Below, piece by piece: positions 1 to 9,626 of a stretch of 64,000 nt of DNA. The notes under the pieces were generated by a model. The model was not told the DNA's origin. It searched no databases and was given only the letters and a program-made list of their open reading frames with translations. How positions within the stretch are numbered: the stretch's first letter is position 1; each line of letters begins with the position of its first letter. The DNA comes from Albimonas sp963816545 (GTDB lineage Bacteria > Pseudomonadota > Alphaproteobacteria > Rhodobacterales > Rhodobacteraceae). Where the stretch lies: contig CAWFLE010000007.1 in assembly GCA_963816545.1 (NCBI GenBank), forward strand, positions 1,054,001-1,118,000. Direction: 5' to 3'. The position numbers were made by a program, and so were the translations under genes.

Positions 1-115
1 CGACCTTCGCCGCGGTGCGGTTCACGTCGTAGAGGAGCTCGGGGTTGCGGTGCAGGTCGCGGCGGAACTCGGTCAGCTCCCCGATCTGCTTGGACACCCA
101 GTTTTCGACGGCCAC
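1..115 (-). CDS. M20-family amidohydrolase, N-terminal fragment (runs off the window)
   Basis: Only the first 38 codons are in the window. They start at a GTG (113-115) and read AVENWVSKQIGELTEFRRDL followed by HRNPELLYDV. The R-R-D-L-H-x-N-P-E-L run is the N-terminal signature of M20D metallopeptidases (hippurate hydrolase / aminoacylase-like amidohydrolases), which cleave an N-acyl amide bond using a two-metal centre. The metal ligands lie beyond the edge. The start is 4 nt after the stop of the ATC-hydrolase-like gene, so it is almost certainly the next gene of the same operon. The preceding genes suggest an amide or carbamoyl intermediate as substrate; this is inference. Confidence 0.7.
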   Translation of the reverse strand, partial: MAVENWVSKQIGELTEFRRDLHRNPELLYDVNRTAAKV

Positions 116-119
116 GCGA

Positions 120-593
120 TCAGTCCTCCTTCTTCTCCATGCGGTAGCGGAAGTCGCAATGGCTCGCGCCGCGCATGATGGTCTGGGTGCGGGTGAGCTT
201 CATGTCCGGGTTGTAGCCGATGCAGAAGTCCCCGTCCCGGTTGCAGGAGAGGAGGTGGCCGATGTCGCCCAGCCCCATCTCCTTGTACATCTCAGAATAG
301 CGGCAGCGCACCACGTTGAAGTCGAGCTTCTCCTCGTCCGCCTCCAGCACCTCGATCTGGAGCGCGTCGCCCTTGGTCCAGAGGGGCATGATGTCGAGGA
401 AGTCCTTCAGGGTGGGCTCGCGGCCCAGCGCCTCGGCCATGCTTTTCCCCTGCTCGATGGCGGAGCCGGTGACGGCCTCGCCGATCACGGCCTGGGCCTC
501 GGCTTCGCCGGAGCGGGCCTTGAGGGTTTCGTAGACGTTCTTGAGGATCATCGCCTCGATGCGGCGGCGCTCCAGGATGGGCATGTCGTTCAT
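120..593 (-). CDS. L-2-amino-thiazoline-4-carboxylic acid hydrolase family protein
   Basis: The 157-aa protein matches in length and motif layout the small family named after the L-ATC hydrolase of Pseudomonas, which opens the thiazoline ring to N-carbamoyl-L-cysteine. Visible family-like features are the N-terminal helix (ILERRRIEAMILKNVYETLK), the D-I-M-P-L-W segment, a C-R-Y-S-E-M-Y motif near residue 100, and LLSCNRDGDFCIGYNP, which is rich in likely active-site Cys/Asp residues. Many members are known only as DUF1397-like proteins found beside transporters, so the real substrate may be another cyclic or amide compound. It lies between an M20 amidohydrolase (4 nt downstream) and an FAD oxidoreductase (24 nt upstream) in the same operon. 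Confidence 0.72.
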   Translation of the reverse strand: MNDMPILERRRIEAMILKNVYETLKARSGEAEAQAVIGEAVTGSAIEQGKSMAEALGREPTLKDFLDIMPLWTKGDALQIEVLEADEEKLDFNVVRCRYSEMYKEMGLGDIGHLLSCNRDGDFCIGYNPDMKLTRTQTIMRGASHCDFRYRMEKKED

Positions 594-617
594 GGGGGTC
601 CTTCCTTGGTCCGGCGG

Positions 618-1925
618 TCAGTCGAACCTGGGTTCGGTGTGGTCCTTGCGCTTGAGCCAGGCGAGGTAGCCCGGCGCGATGCGGCGCGCGATGGGGTGGA
701 AGGGGAGCGGGCGCGGCTCGGACGTGGGCAGCGCGAGGTCGGAGACGGGCGTGCCGGCGACGGCGGCGGCCATCTCGCGCCCCATGGAGACGGAGAGCGC
801 CACGCCGCGGCCGTTGCAGCCGATCCAGGCCCAGCCGTCGGGGCCGAGGTTGTGGATGCGCGGGAAGCGGTCCCAGGTCATGCCGATATAGCCGCTCCAC
901 ACGTGGGTCATGCGGGGGGGGCCCATCTCGGGGAACGCCTCGCCCATGCGGGCGGCGGCGATGGCCTTGACCCGTTCGGCCGCGTTGCGGGCGCCGATGA
1001 CGGCGCCGCCGGTGACGAGGCGGTTGCGCGCGTCGTAGCGGAAGAAGCGCAGGTCCCCGCGGGTGTCGGAGACGGCCTGCCGGCCGGGGAGGACCTTGCC
1101 GCGGAGGTTCGCGCCCAGCGGTTCGGTCGCCATCTGCCAGGAGAGGACCGGGACGATGGTGCGGGAGAGGCGGGAGGCGAGGCGCGGGGTGGTGTGGTCC
1201 GTATAGGCGTTGGTGGCGAGGATCAGGGCGCGGGCCTTGACCGAGCCCTTCGCGGTGCGGGCGCGCCAGTGATCGCCCTCGCGGGCCCAGCTTTCGACGG
1301 GGCTGTCCTCGTGGATGACGGCGCCGCGGGCCTCCGCCGCCTTCGCCAGCCCGCGGGCGAGGCCGAGCGGGTTCACGTGGCCGCCGGTGGGGTTGTACAT
1401 GCCGCCGTGCCAGAAATCGGTGCCGAGCATGTCGGCGGAGGCCTTCGCGTCCAGAAGCTCGGCGGGGAAGCCGAAGCGGCGCCAGGCCTGCACCCGCTTC
1501 TCGCTCAGCTTGAGGCGGCCGGGGGAGTGGGCGGGCTGGTACCAGCCGCTCTGCTCGGCCTCGGCCTCGGCCTCGACGCCTTCCTCGCGGACGGTCTGGA
1601 ACAGGTAGTCGGCGCTCTGGCCCACGAGCTTCGCCAGACGCTCTCCGGCCTCGCCGTAGCGGGCGACCATGGCGTCGGGCTCGGCGGCGGTGAGGGTGGG
1701 GATCACCTGGCCGTTGTTGCGCCCCGAGGCGCCCCAGCCGACGGCGTTCGCCTCCAGCACCACCGCCTTCAGGCCCGCGCGGGCGAGGTGCAGGGCGGTG
1801 GAGAGGCCGGTGAAGCCGCCGCCGATGACCACCGCGTCGGCCTCGACGTCGCCCGTGAGCGCGGGGGCGGGCTGGCGGGGGGTGGCGACCTCGGCCCAGA
1901 GGGAGGGGGGGAAGGCTTCGCTCAT
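618..1925 (-). CDS. FAD-dependent amine/amino-acid oxidoreductase (DAO family, PuuB-like)
   Basis: The 435-aa protein starts at MSEAFPPSLWAEVATP. Longer upstream reading would run into the aminotransferase gene, and the chosen ATG overlaps that gene's stop (ATGA). The ADP-binding fold is explicit near residue 30 (DAVVIGGGFTGLSTALHLAR, then E32-type VVLEA), followed by WGASGRNNGQV, the FAD-contacting segment typical of gamma-glutamylputrescine oxidase and sarcosine/glycine oxidase relatives. The C-terminal GCNGRGVALSVSMGREMA is the second FAD contact. Such enzymes oxidise secondary or primary amines to imines with H2O2 release. In this operon it probably deaminates an imported amino compound; the substrate is unknown. 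Confidence 0.82.
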   Translation of the reverse strand: MSEAFPPSLWAEVATPRQPAPALTGDVEADAVVIGGGFTGLSTALHLARAGLKAVVLEANAVGWGASGRNNGQVIPTLTAAEPDAMVARYGEAGERLAKLVGQSADYLFQTVREEGVEAEAEAEQSGWYQPAHSPGRLKLSEKRVQAWRRFGFPAELLDAKASADMLGTDFWHGGMYNPTGGHVNPLGLARGLAKAAEARGAVIHEDSPVESWAREGDHWRARTAKGSVKARALILATNAYTDHTTPRLASRLSRTIVPVLSWQMATEPLGANLRGKVLPGRQAVSDTRGDLRFFRYDARNRLVTGGAVIGARNAAERVKAIAAARMGEAFPEMGPPRMTHVWSGYIGMTWDRFPRIHNLGPDGWAWIGCNGRGVALSVSMGREMAAAVAGTPVSDLALPTSEPRPLPFHPIARRIAPGYLAWLKRKDHTEPRFD

Positions 1926-3572
1926 GCGGCGCTCCTCGCCGGATCTTCGGGGTTGGGGGTCTCGTGCGGCATCCAGAACCAGCGGAGGCGCTCGGCCTTG
2001 GGGTCGAAGCTCTCGGGCCGGGGGCGCGGGGCCGCGCGGGCTTCGTCGGCGAGGCGGTCGGCCATGTGCAGGCATTCCGCGAAGCCGGGGGCGGCGCCCG
2101 GGGGCGCGGGCGGGGTCCAGAGGTCGGTCAGGGTCCGCGGGCCGTCCGCCTCCGGCGCGGCGCGGGCGCGCCAGACGCCGGCGCGGGCGTCGAGGCGGTA
2201 GAGCGGCAGCAGGTCCGCGCCGCGGCGGGCGACGAAGCGGACGGCGTCGGCGATGTAGTCCACCGTTTCCTCGGCGAAGAAGTAGTTGACGCCGAGCCGC
2301 GCCCAGCCGGGGCGGAAGGCCGAGAGGCCCCGCGCCACCGCCCGCTCATGCGCCTGCGCGCGCGCCTCGTCGATGCCCAGCAGCGCGTGGCCGTAGGGGC
2401 CGGCGCAGGAGCAGCCGCCGCGCGTCTGGAGGCCGAAGAGGTCGTTCAGCAGGGCCACCACGTAGTTGTGGTGCAGGAGGCGGTCGCCCGCCCGGATGTT
2501 GAAGGAGAAGATCCCCACGCGGGGGGCGTCTTGCGGGCCGAGGCGCTCCACGCCCGGGGTGCGGGCGAGGGCCGCGTCGAGGCGGGCGGCGAGGGCGCGC
2601 TCCCGCCGCTCGATCTCCTCGGCGCCGATCTCGGATTTCAGGGCGAGGACCAGGCCTGCGCGGATGTTCTCCACGATGCCGGGGGTGCCGGCCTCCTCCC
2701 GCCGCTCGGGGTCGGTCACGTAGGTCTGGCTGCAGGCGGTGACGTAGGAGACGGTGCCGCCGCCAGGCACGGTGGGGCGGGCGCAGGCCAGCATCCCGCG
2801 GTCCGCCGCCAGCACGCCGGAGGCGCCGGGGCCGCCGGGGAACTTGTGGGGCGAGAGAAACGCCGCGTCGATGCGGTCTCCGGCGCCCGGCGCGCTTTCG
2901 GCCATGCGGATGGGCACGTAGGGGCCGGCGGCGGCGAAATCGCAGACGAAGCGGGCGCCGTGGCGGTGCAGGAGGCGGGCGAGCGCGGTGAGGTCCGTGC
3001 GGACCCCGGTGACGTTGGAGGCGGCGGAGAAGGCGCCGATCAGGTTCGGGCGCGCCGGCATGGGCCTCCAGCTCCCGCGCGAGCGAGGGGAGGCAGATGG
3101 CGCCCTGCCCGTCCAGCGGCACGCGCACCAGCTTCACGTTCGCCTCGCGCCAGGGGAGGTCGTTGGAATGGTGCTCGTAGGGGCCGACGAAGACCACGGC
3201 GCGGGCGGGCCCCTCGCCCCGGCGGCCGAGGTCCAGCGCGCGGACCAGCTTGTCCGACGCCGCCGTGGCGCCGGAGCCGGTGAAGATCACGGCGTGGTCG
3301 TCGTCCGCGCCCACGGCCTCGCGCACCGCGGCGCGCGCCATCTCCCGAAGGCGGGTGGTGCGGCGGCCGGTCCACGAGGTCTCGGTGTGGGTGTTGCCGT
3401 AGCTGGGCAGGACATGGGCGCGGATCGCGTCCTCGATGAAGGCGAGCGACCGGCCGGAGGCGACGTAGTCCGCATAGACCAGCGGGCGGGGGCCGAAGGG
3501 GCCGGGCATGGGCTGGCCGTCGCCGATCACGGCTTCGCGGACATCCTCGACGGTGGGGCGGAGGCGGGTCAT
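1922..3572 (-). CDS. Aminotransferase class V (cysteine-desulfurase-like), frameshifted as sequenced
   Basis: A PLP-dependent fold-type I enzyme is encoded in two overlapping frames. The N-terminal part (from MTRLRPTVEDVREAV at 3572) has YADYVASGRSL, GNTHTETSWTGRRT and the PLP-phosphate loop FTGSGATAASDKLVRAL. The C-terminal part (from about 3060) has CDFAAAGPYVPI, the Schiff-base lysine in FLSPHKFPGGPGASGVL, and RGGCSCAGPYGHALLG near the end. The frames join near 3045-3062 at a GGCGCGCC run and need one base changed. The start overlaps the ABC ATPase stop (ATGA). About 550 residues after repair, longer than SufS/NifS, with a tail of roughly 100 residues. It may desulfurate or transaminate the amino acid released by the neighbouring hydrolases (inference). 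Confidence 0.75.
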
Positions 3573-5209
3573 GCGGCGTCGTCCCGGATGACGGGCGGGG
3601 TCCAGTCCCGGCCCGGAATAGAGGAGAGGAGCTTGCGCGTGTAGGGATGCTGCGGGTCGGCGAAGAGGTCCGCCGTCACGCCCATCTCCACGATCCGCCC
3701 CTTCTCCATCACCGCCACGCGGTCGCAGAGCTGGGCGGCCACGCGCAGGTCATGGGTCACGAACAGGAGCGACAGCTCCAGCCGCTCCCTCAGGTCCGCG
3801 AGCAGGCGGAGGACCTGGGCCTGCACCGAGACGTCGAGGGCGGAGACCGGCTCGTCGGCCACGATCACCTTCGGCTCCAACGCGAGCGCCCGGGCGATGC
3901 CGATGCGTTGGCGCTGGCCGCCCGAGAATTCGTGGGGGTAGCGTTCCGCGGCGGCGGGGGAAAGCTCGACGAGCGACAGCAGCTCCCGCGCCTTGTCCCG
4001 CGCCTTGGCGGGGCTCATGCCGTGGACGATGGGCCCCTGCGCGATCAGGTCCACCACCCGCTTGCGCGGGTTGAGCGAGGCCATCGGGTCCTGGAACACC
4101 ATCTGGATGTCGGCGCGCATGGCGCGCAGCGTGCGGGCGTCGGCGTTGAGGATGTCGCGGCCGTTCAGCTCGGCCCTGCCGGAATCCGCCTCCAGCAGGC
4201 GCGCCACGCAGCGCGAGACGGTGGTCTTGCCGGAGCCGCTCTCGCCCACCACGCCCAGCGTCTCGCCGCGGCGCAGGTCGAAGGAGACGTGGTCCACCGC
4301 CGCCACCGCCTTGCGCTTGCCGGAGAAGAAGCCGCCGCGGGCCTTGAAGGTCTTCACGATCTCCTCGGCCTTCAGCACCACCGGCGCGCCCTCGAAGCTG
4401 CGGGGCTTCGGGGGGCGGAGGTCGGGGACGGCGGCGATCAGGGCGCGGGTGTAGGCATGCCGGGGGCGGTTCAGGACTTCGGCGGCCGGGCCGTGCTCCA
4501 CCAGCTCGCCCCGGCGCAGGACGGCGACGCGGTCCGCGATCTCGGCCACCACGCCGAAATCGTGGGTGATGAACAGGATGCCGGAGCCCTGGTCCTGCTG
4601 AAGCTCCCGGATCAGGCGCAGGATCTGGAGCTGCGTGGTCACGTCCAGCGCGGTGGTCGGCTCGTCCGCGATCACGAGGCGAGGGGACATGGCGAGGGCC
4701 ATGGCGATCATCACCCGCTGCCGCTGCCCGCCCGAGACCTGGTGGGGGTAGGCGTTCATGGCCGAGGCCGGGTCGGGGATCTGGACCTGCTCCAGCATCG
4801 CCAGCACCCGGTCGGCGCGGGCCTTGCGGGGGAGGTCGGTGTGGAGCTTCAGCACCTCGTCGATCTGCCAGCCCACGGTCTTCTGCGGGTTCAGCGCCGT
4901 CATCGGCTCCTGGAAGATCATGGCGATGCGGTCGCCACGCAGCGCCCGCATCTCGCGTTCGGAGAGGGCGGCGAGGTCCCGCCCCTCGAAGCGGATGGCG
5001 CCGCCGGTCATGCGCACCACGGGCTCCGGCAGCAGGCGCATCACGGCGCCGGCGGCGAGGCTCTTGCCCGAGCCGCTCTCGCCCACGAGGCAGACGATCT
5101 CTCCGGGTTTCACGCTCAGCGACAGGCCGTCGAGCGCGTAGGGGCGGTCGGAGCCCTCGGGGAGGGCCACCCGGAGGTTCTCGATCTCGAGGATGGGGGC
5201 GTCGGTCAT
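3569..5209 (-). CDS. ABC transporter ATP-binding protein, fused DppD-DppF type
   Basis: The 546-aa protein carries two complete nucleotide-binding domains in tandem, each equivalent to one subunit of a dipeptide/oligopeptide/nickel (PepT family) importer. Domain 1 has Walker A GESGSGKSLAAG (about residue 40), signature VSGGQRQRV and Walker B LVIADEPTTALD. Domain 2 (about residue 290 on) repeats GESGSGKTTVSR, FSGGQRQRIGIARAL and VIVADEPVSALD. Each domain has the short oligopeptide-type tail (HAYTRALIAAVPDLR; HPYTRKLLSSIPGR). The start MTDAPILEIENLRVAL overlaps the permease stop (ATGA), so it is translationally coupled. Fusion of the two ATPases is common in alphaproteobacterial glutathione/opine-like systems. 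Confidence 0.92.
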   Translation of the reverse strand: MTDAPILEIENLRVALPEGSDRPYALDGLSLSVKPGEIVCLVGESGSGKSLAAGAVMRLLPEPVVRMTGGAIRFEGRDLAALSEREMRALRGDRIAMIFQEPMTALNPQKTVGWQIDEVLKLHTDLPRKARADRVLAMLEQVQIPDPASAMNAYPHQVSGGQRQRVMIAMALAMSPRLVIADEPTTALDVTTQLQILRLIRELQQDQGSGILFITHDFGVVAEIADRVAVLRRGELVEHGPAAEVLNRPRHAYTRALIAAVPDLRPPKPRSFEGAPVVLKAEEIVKTFKARGGFFSGKRKAVAAVDHVSFDLRRGETLGVVGESGSGKTTVSRCVARLLEADSGRAELNGRDILNADARTLRAMRADIQMVFQDPMASLNPRKRVVDLIAQGPIVHGMSPAKARDKARELLSLVELSPAAAERYPHEFSGGQRQRIGIARALALEPKVIVADEPVSALDVSVQAQVLRLLADLRERLELSLLFVTHDLRVAAQLCDRVAVMEKGRIVEMGVTADLFADPQHPYTRKLLSSIPGRDWTPPVIRDDAA

Positions 5210-6086
5210 GCCTTCTTCTGCCTCGGGTTCAGAACCTCGTTCAGGCCCTCGCCCAGCAGGGAGAAGGAGAGGACGGTGAGGATGATCGCGACGCCGGGGA
5301 TGGCGGCCACGTACCAGGCGGTGCGCAGGACGGCGCGGCCCTGGCCGATCATGTTCCCCCAGCTCGCGTAGTTGGGATCGCCGAGGTTGAGGAAGGCGAG
5401 CGCGCTTTCGAGCAGGATCGCGCAGCGCCATGATGACGGAGGCGTAGACCACCACCGGCGGCAGGGCGTTGGGCAGGATCTCGCGGAAGATGATGGCGGC
5501 GTCGCCGACGCCGAGATTGCGCACCGCCTCCACGAATTCGCGGCGGCGCAGCGACATGAATTCGGCGCGCGCGAGGCGGGCGGGGGCGGTCCAGGAGACG
5601 ATGCCGATGGCGAGCACGATGTTCTCGATGGAGGACCCCAGGATCGCCACCAGCGCCAGAAGGAGGACGAAGTTCGGGATGGTCTGGAACGCCTCGGTGA
5701 TCCGCATCAGCACGTCGTCCACCCAGCCGCCGAAATAGCCGGCGACGGCGCCGATCACGACCCCGATGGCGATGGAGATCAGCGTCGCCACCACCCCGAT
5801 CAGCAGCGAGATCCGGGCGCCGTGAAAGATGCCGGCGAGGATGTCCCGCCCGAGCTGGTCGGTGCCCAGCGGCGTCTCCCAGCTCTGGAACGGCCAGGTC
5901 AGCGGGCGGGCCCGCGCGGCGGAGCGGGTCCACCGGCTCGTAGATGCCGGCGGTCAGGGCCAGCAGGACCACGATGCCGAGCAGCACCAGCCCCAGCACG
6001 GCGGCGCGGTTGCGGCGGTAGCGGCGCCAGAAGACGCGCAGGCGCGGCTCCTCCGGGCGCAGGGCGGTGGGTTCGGCGAGGCTCAT
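5206..6086 (-). CDS. ABC transporter permease, DppC type (two frameshifts as sequenced)
   Basis: This is the second membrane subunit of the importer. It starts at MSLAEPTALRPEEPRLRVFW (6086, ATGA overlap with the DppB gene) with the N-terminal helix AAVLGLVLLGIVVLLALTAG. The frame breaks near 5905-5925 (in a GCCCGCGCGGCGG run), then resumes with TPLGTDQLGRDILAGIFHGA, the DppC signature. The EAA loop is FVEAVRNLGVGDAAIIFREI. A second break near 5420-5432 precedes ALAFLNLGDPNYASWGNMI and the terminal LSFSLLGEGLNEVLNPRQKK. When the three frame segments are joined, every conserved element of the family is present in order. The gene is therefore probably intact in the cell and the breaks are read or consensus errors. 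Confidence 0.82.
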
Positions 6087-7060
6087 GGCGTCAGCTCGAT
6101 GCGGCTGTCCAGCCGGGCGTAGAGGAGGTCGGTCAGGAAGTTGACCACCACCACCAGCACCGAGCTGAGGAAGATGATGCCCATCAGGGTGTTCATGTCG
6201 CGCTGGATCACGGACTGGTAGGCGAGCTGCCCCAGCCCCGGCAGCGTGAAGATCGTCTCCACCACCACCGAGCCGCCCAGCAGGGTCGAGAACTGGAGGC
6301 CCAGCAGCGTCACCACCGGCAGCAGCGCGTTGCGCATGATGTGGTGGACCATCAGCCGCCGCTCTCCGGCCCCCTTGGCGCGGGCGGTGCGGACGTAGTC
6401 CAGCTCGGCCACCTCCAGCACGCTGGAGCGCATCAGGCGCAGGTAGAAGGCGAGGTAGATCAGCGAGAGCGCCGAGGTCGGCATGATCAGGTGCATGGCC
6501 ACGTCCACGTAGTGGTCCCAGCCGGTGTAGAAGGCGGCGATGGACTTGATCCCCCCCACCGGCAGCCAACCGAGCTTCACCGAGAACACCACGATCATCA
6601 TCAGGCTGAGGAAGAAGCTCGGCGTCGCGTAGAACACCAGCCCCAGCGTGGAGATGATGTTGTCCGTGGCGGAATAGGCCCGGCGCGCCGCGATGGCCCC
6701 GAGCGCCACGCCGAAGGTGAAGGCGAAGAACAGGGACGCGCACATCAGCATCAGAGTCGTGCCCAGCCGGTCCAGCAGGACCGTGGAAACCGGCTGCTCA
6801 TAGACGAAGGACCAGCCGAAATCGAACTGCGCCATCTTGGCCATGTAGCGCCAGAGCTGCACCCAGACCGGCTGGTCCAGCCCGTATTCCGCCCTGAGCC
6901 GCGCGATGAACTGCGCGTCGGCGCCGCCCATGTCGCCGACCAGCGCGTCCACCGTGTCGCCGGGCGCGAGCTTCAGCAGCAGGAACGCGCCCACCATGAT
7001 CAGCAGGATCACCGGCACGGCCTGCAGGAGCCTGCGCAGCGCGTAGATCAGAAAGGCCAT
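6083..7060 (-). CDS. ABC transporter permease, DppB type
   Basis: The 325-aa inner-membrane protein has six predicted membrane segments. The first is at residues 8-30 (LRRLLQAVPVILLIMVGAF), followed by the DppB-type LKLAPGDTVDALVGD periplasmic loop. The EAA cytoplasmic loop that docks the ATPase is at about residues 215-235 (YVRTARAKGAGERRLMVHHI). The C-terminal VVETIFTLPGLGQLAYQSVI is a strong DppB family signature. It forms the translocation pore with the downstream DppC-type gene, whose start overlaps its stop. It starts 50 nt downstream of the binding-protein gene. The uptake substrate is unknown; peptides, opines and glutathione-like compounds are typical of the family. Confidence 0.93.
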   Translation of the reverse strand: MAFLIYALRRLLQAVPVILLIMVGAFLLLKLAPGDTVDALVGDMGGADAQFIARLRAEYGLDQPVWVQLWRYMAKMAQFDFGWSFVYEQPVSTVLLDRLGTTLMLMCASLFFAFTFGVALGAIAARRAYSATDNIISTLGLVFYATPSFFLSLMMIVVFSVKLGWLPVGGIKSIAAFYTGWDHYVDVAMHLIMPTSALSLIYLAFYLRLMRSSVLEVAELDYVRTARAKGAGERRLMVHHIMRNALLPVVTLLGLQFSTLLGGSVVVETIFTLPGLGQLAYQSVIQRDMNTLMGIIFLSSVLVVVVNFLTDLLYARLDSRIELTP

Positions 7061-7110
7061 CGGGAGTTCCGTGAATTGGCGGGCGGCGCGGACGCCGCCC
7101 GCAGGTCAGC

Positions 7111-8701
7111 TCACTCTTCGAGCCAGAGGTCGTACCAGCTCGAGGAATTCCACCGCGGGGTGTTGTGGTGGTTGTGCAGCTTCTTCGAGGTGACCGAGAT
7201 GAAGGGATGCTCGATCGCGAAGATGATCGGCAGCTCCTCCATCGCGAGCTCCTGGATGTCGTGGTAAAGCTCGGTCCGCTTCTCGGAGTCGAGCTCGCTC
7301 GCGGCCGCGTCGATCATCTCGTCCATCTCGTCCGACTGCCAGCCGAACTGGTTGGACCAGGGCGTGCCCACCGGGCGCGCCCGAGCGCAGCCACACCATC
7401 GTGGAGACCGCCGGGTCCGCCCGGAACTGGTGCCAGCCGTTGGCGGTGTCGAAGTCATGGTCGCGATAGACGCCGTTCAGGAAGCCCGGCGCGTCGTTGG
7501 TCAGGATCTCCACCTCGATCCCGATCTCGGCCATGGCCTGCTTGAAGTACTCGGCCCAGAGCTGGGTGTACTCGCCCCAGGGGGCGGGACGGTGACGCAG
7601 GTGCAGGCGGACGCCGTTTTCGTCGGGAGTGTAGCCGGCCTCGTCCAGCAGGGCCTTCGCCTTCTCGGGGTCATAGGGATAGGTCGGCACGTCGTCGGTG
7701 TAGTTGTTCTCGTCCACCGAGGGGATCGGGCCGCGGCCGGGCTTGGCGTAGCCGCGCATGATCGTCTCGATGGCGTAGGGGATGTTCAGGCCGTGGTAGA
7801 TGGCCTTGCGCACCCGCAGGTCCGCCAGCGCCTCGTTGCGGTGATTGAACTCGACGGTGGAGTGGGCGACGTTGTTCTCGTAGCCCTTGGTGCCGACGTC
7901 GAAGCGCGGATCGTTCGAGAGGCGCTCGATATCGGCCATGGACACGCCGATGAAGCCGCTCTCGTGGATCTCGCCGGCTTCCAGCGCCGCGGCGGCGGCG
8001 GACTTGTCCTTGATGAAGCGGAAGACGATGCGGTCGAGGTAGGGGTATTCCTCGCCGCGCCAGTAGTCGTCGTTGCGCTCCACGATCACGTACTGGCCGC
8101 GCTCGTATTCCACGAACTTGAACGGGCCGGTGCCGATGGGGGCGGTGTTGTAGTCGTTCTTCAGGATGTCCGTGCCCTCGAAGATGTGCTTCGGGACCGG
8201 GTGGCCGAGATCGGGCATGGCCGCGAGCATCAGCTCCAGCGGCATGGGCTTGGAGTACTTGAAGACCGCCGTGTGCGGATCGGGGCAGTCCACCGCCTCG
8301 AGGTTCTGCTGGAGGGTGGTGGAGTAGTTCAGCAGCTCCTTCCACAGGTTCATGGCGGAGTAGGACACGTCCTCGCAGGTGAAGTCCTCGCCGTCATGCC
8401 ACTTCACGCCCTCGCGGAGCTTGAAGGTGATCTCCTTGCCGTCCTCGGAGGAGGACCAGTCCGTGGCCAGCACCGGCTCGTAGCCGTCGTAGGACTTGTC
8501 GACGAGCGGCTCCACGATCTTGCCGGAGATGTTGTAGACGCCGGTGGAGGCGCGCAGCGCGGGGTTCAGGATCCGCTGCTCCGAGATCATGTGAACGACG
8601 GCGGTGCCGCCATGCCGCGGCTCCTCCTGCGCCGAGGCCGGGGCGGCGAAAGCCGCCAGCGCTCCGGCGAGCATGCCCAGCCGGGTGAGCTGCATGGTCA
8701 T
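7111..8701 (-). CDS. ABC transporter substrate-binding protein (SBP family 5), frameshifted near the C-terminus
   Basis: This is the periplasmic solute receptor for the importer (about 530 aa). It has a Sec signal peptide (MTMQLTRLGMLAGALAAFAA, cleavage after ASA) and the extracellular solute-binding family 5 landmarks: EPLVDKSYDGYEPVLATDW, FKLREGVKWHDGEDFTCEDV, GTGPFKFVEYERGQYVI and PYDPEKAKALLDEAGY. The frame breaks near 7371-7386 in a GGGCGCGCCC run; the other frame then gives SNQFGWQSDEMDEMID and ends SSWYDLWLEE. A strong ribosome-binding site (AGGAGGGG) lies 5 nt before the ATG. It is the first gene of the minus-strand operon that extends to the left edge. Confidence 0.87.
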
Positions 8702-8766
8702 CGTATCCCCTCCTGTGGATCGTCCGGGATGCGCCGGCTTGCGGACCGGGCGCGGAATGCGGTGGA

Positions 8767-8795
8767 ATTGCGCGCCGTTTGCGACGTGTTGTCAA
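8767..8795 (-). promoter_or_regulatory. Putative promoter of the ABC-importer/hydrolase operon
   Basis: On the minus strand a perfect -35 hexamer TTGACA (8790-8795) is followed, after 17 nt, by CGCAAT (8767-8772) as a weak -10. The start codon of the binding-protein gene is about 66 nt further on. No other consensus -35 is seen in this divergent intergenic region. The -10 match is poor, so the exact site is uncertain. Confidence 0.4.
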
Positions 8796-8884
8796 CCCGG
8801 ACCATGCCGCATCGCAGCGAAAATGTCGGTGGATTCTCTACGAGCCGGCGCCATGATGGAAGCAACCGCTACCGGGAGGCGAAT

Positions 8885-9614
8885 ATGGAGCATGAAATTT
8901 CCAGCTGGACGGTGTGGATCACCGGCGCGGGGTCCGGGATCGGCGCCGCCATGGCGCGGGCCTTCGCAGGCGCGGGATGCGCCGTGGCCCTGTCGGGCCG
9001 CACCGAAGCGCCGCTGCGGGCGCTGGCCGACGAGATCGCGGCGGCGGGCGGCCGGGCGCTGGTCCGCCCGGTGGACGTGCTGGACCGGGAGGGGATGGCG
9101 CGCATCGGGCGCGGGATCGCGGAGGAGACCGGCCGGCTCGACGCGCTGTGCAACAACGCAGGGCTGAACATCCCCAAGCGCCGCTGGGCCGACCTGGACT
9201 GGGAGAGCTGGGACGCGGTGCTCGACATCAACATCAAGGGCGCGCTGAACGCCATCGCGGCGGTGCTGCCGCAGATGCGGGCGCAGCGGTCGGGGCTGAT
9301 CCTCAACACCTCGTCCTGGGCGGGGCGGTTCCATTCCGCCGTGTCGGGCGCGCCCTACGGCGCGTCCAAGCACGCGCTGACCGACATCAGCGCCAGCCTG
9401 AATTCGCGAGGAGGGGGCGAACGGCATCCGCTCCACCGCCCTCTGCCCCGCGGAGGTGGCGACGCCGCTGATGACCCGCCGCCCGGGCTACGACCCCGCC
9501 CAGGCGGCGAAGATGATCCAGCCCGAGGACATGGCCGCCGCCGCCCTGTTCGTCGCGCGCATGAACCCCAACGTGGCGGTGCACGAGATCACGATCGCGC
9601 CCGTGCGCGGCTGA
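8885..9614 (+). CDS. SDR family oxidoreductase, frameshifted as sequenced
   Basis: A short-chain dehydrogenase/reductase of about 242 aa divergent from the ABC operon. The Rossmann motif is VWITGAGSGIGAAMARAF (residues 9-26), followed by LCNNAGLN, the catalytic Ser in ILNTSSWAGRFH and the YGASK catalytic pair. The frame breaks near 9403-9408 (TTCGCGAGG). The next frame continues GANGIRSTALCPAEVATPLM, which is the expected substrate-loop region, and ends HEITIAPVRG, so the enzyme looks whole apart from one base. NAD(P)-dependent oxidation of an alcohol is the general activity; the substrate is not predictable. The glyoxalase-like gene follows after 12 nt. Confidence 0.78.
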
Positions 9615-9626
9615 AGGAGGAAGAGC

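Noticed and set aside
45..2201. A 718-codon plus-strand frame opposite the start of the window
   Set aside because: It is the antisense shadow of the ATC-hydrolase and oxidoreductase genes; such long shadows are expected at 72% G+C and it has no motif or ribosome site.
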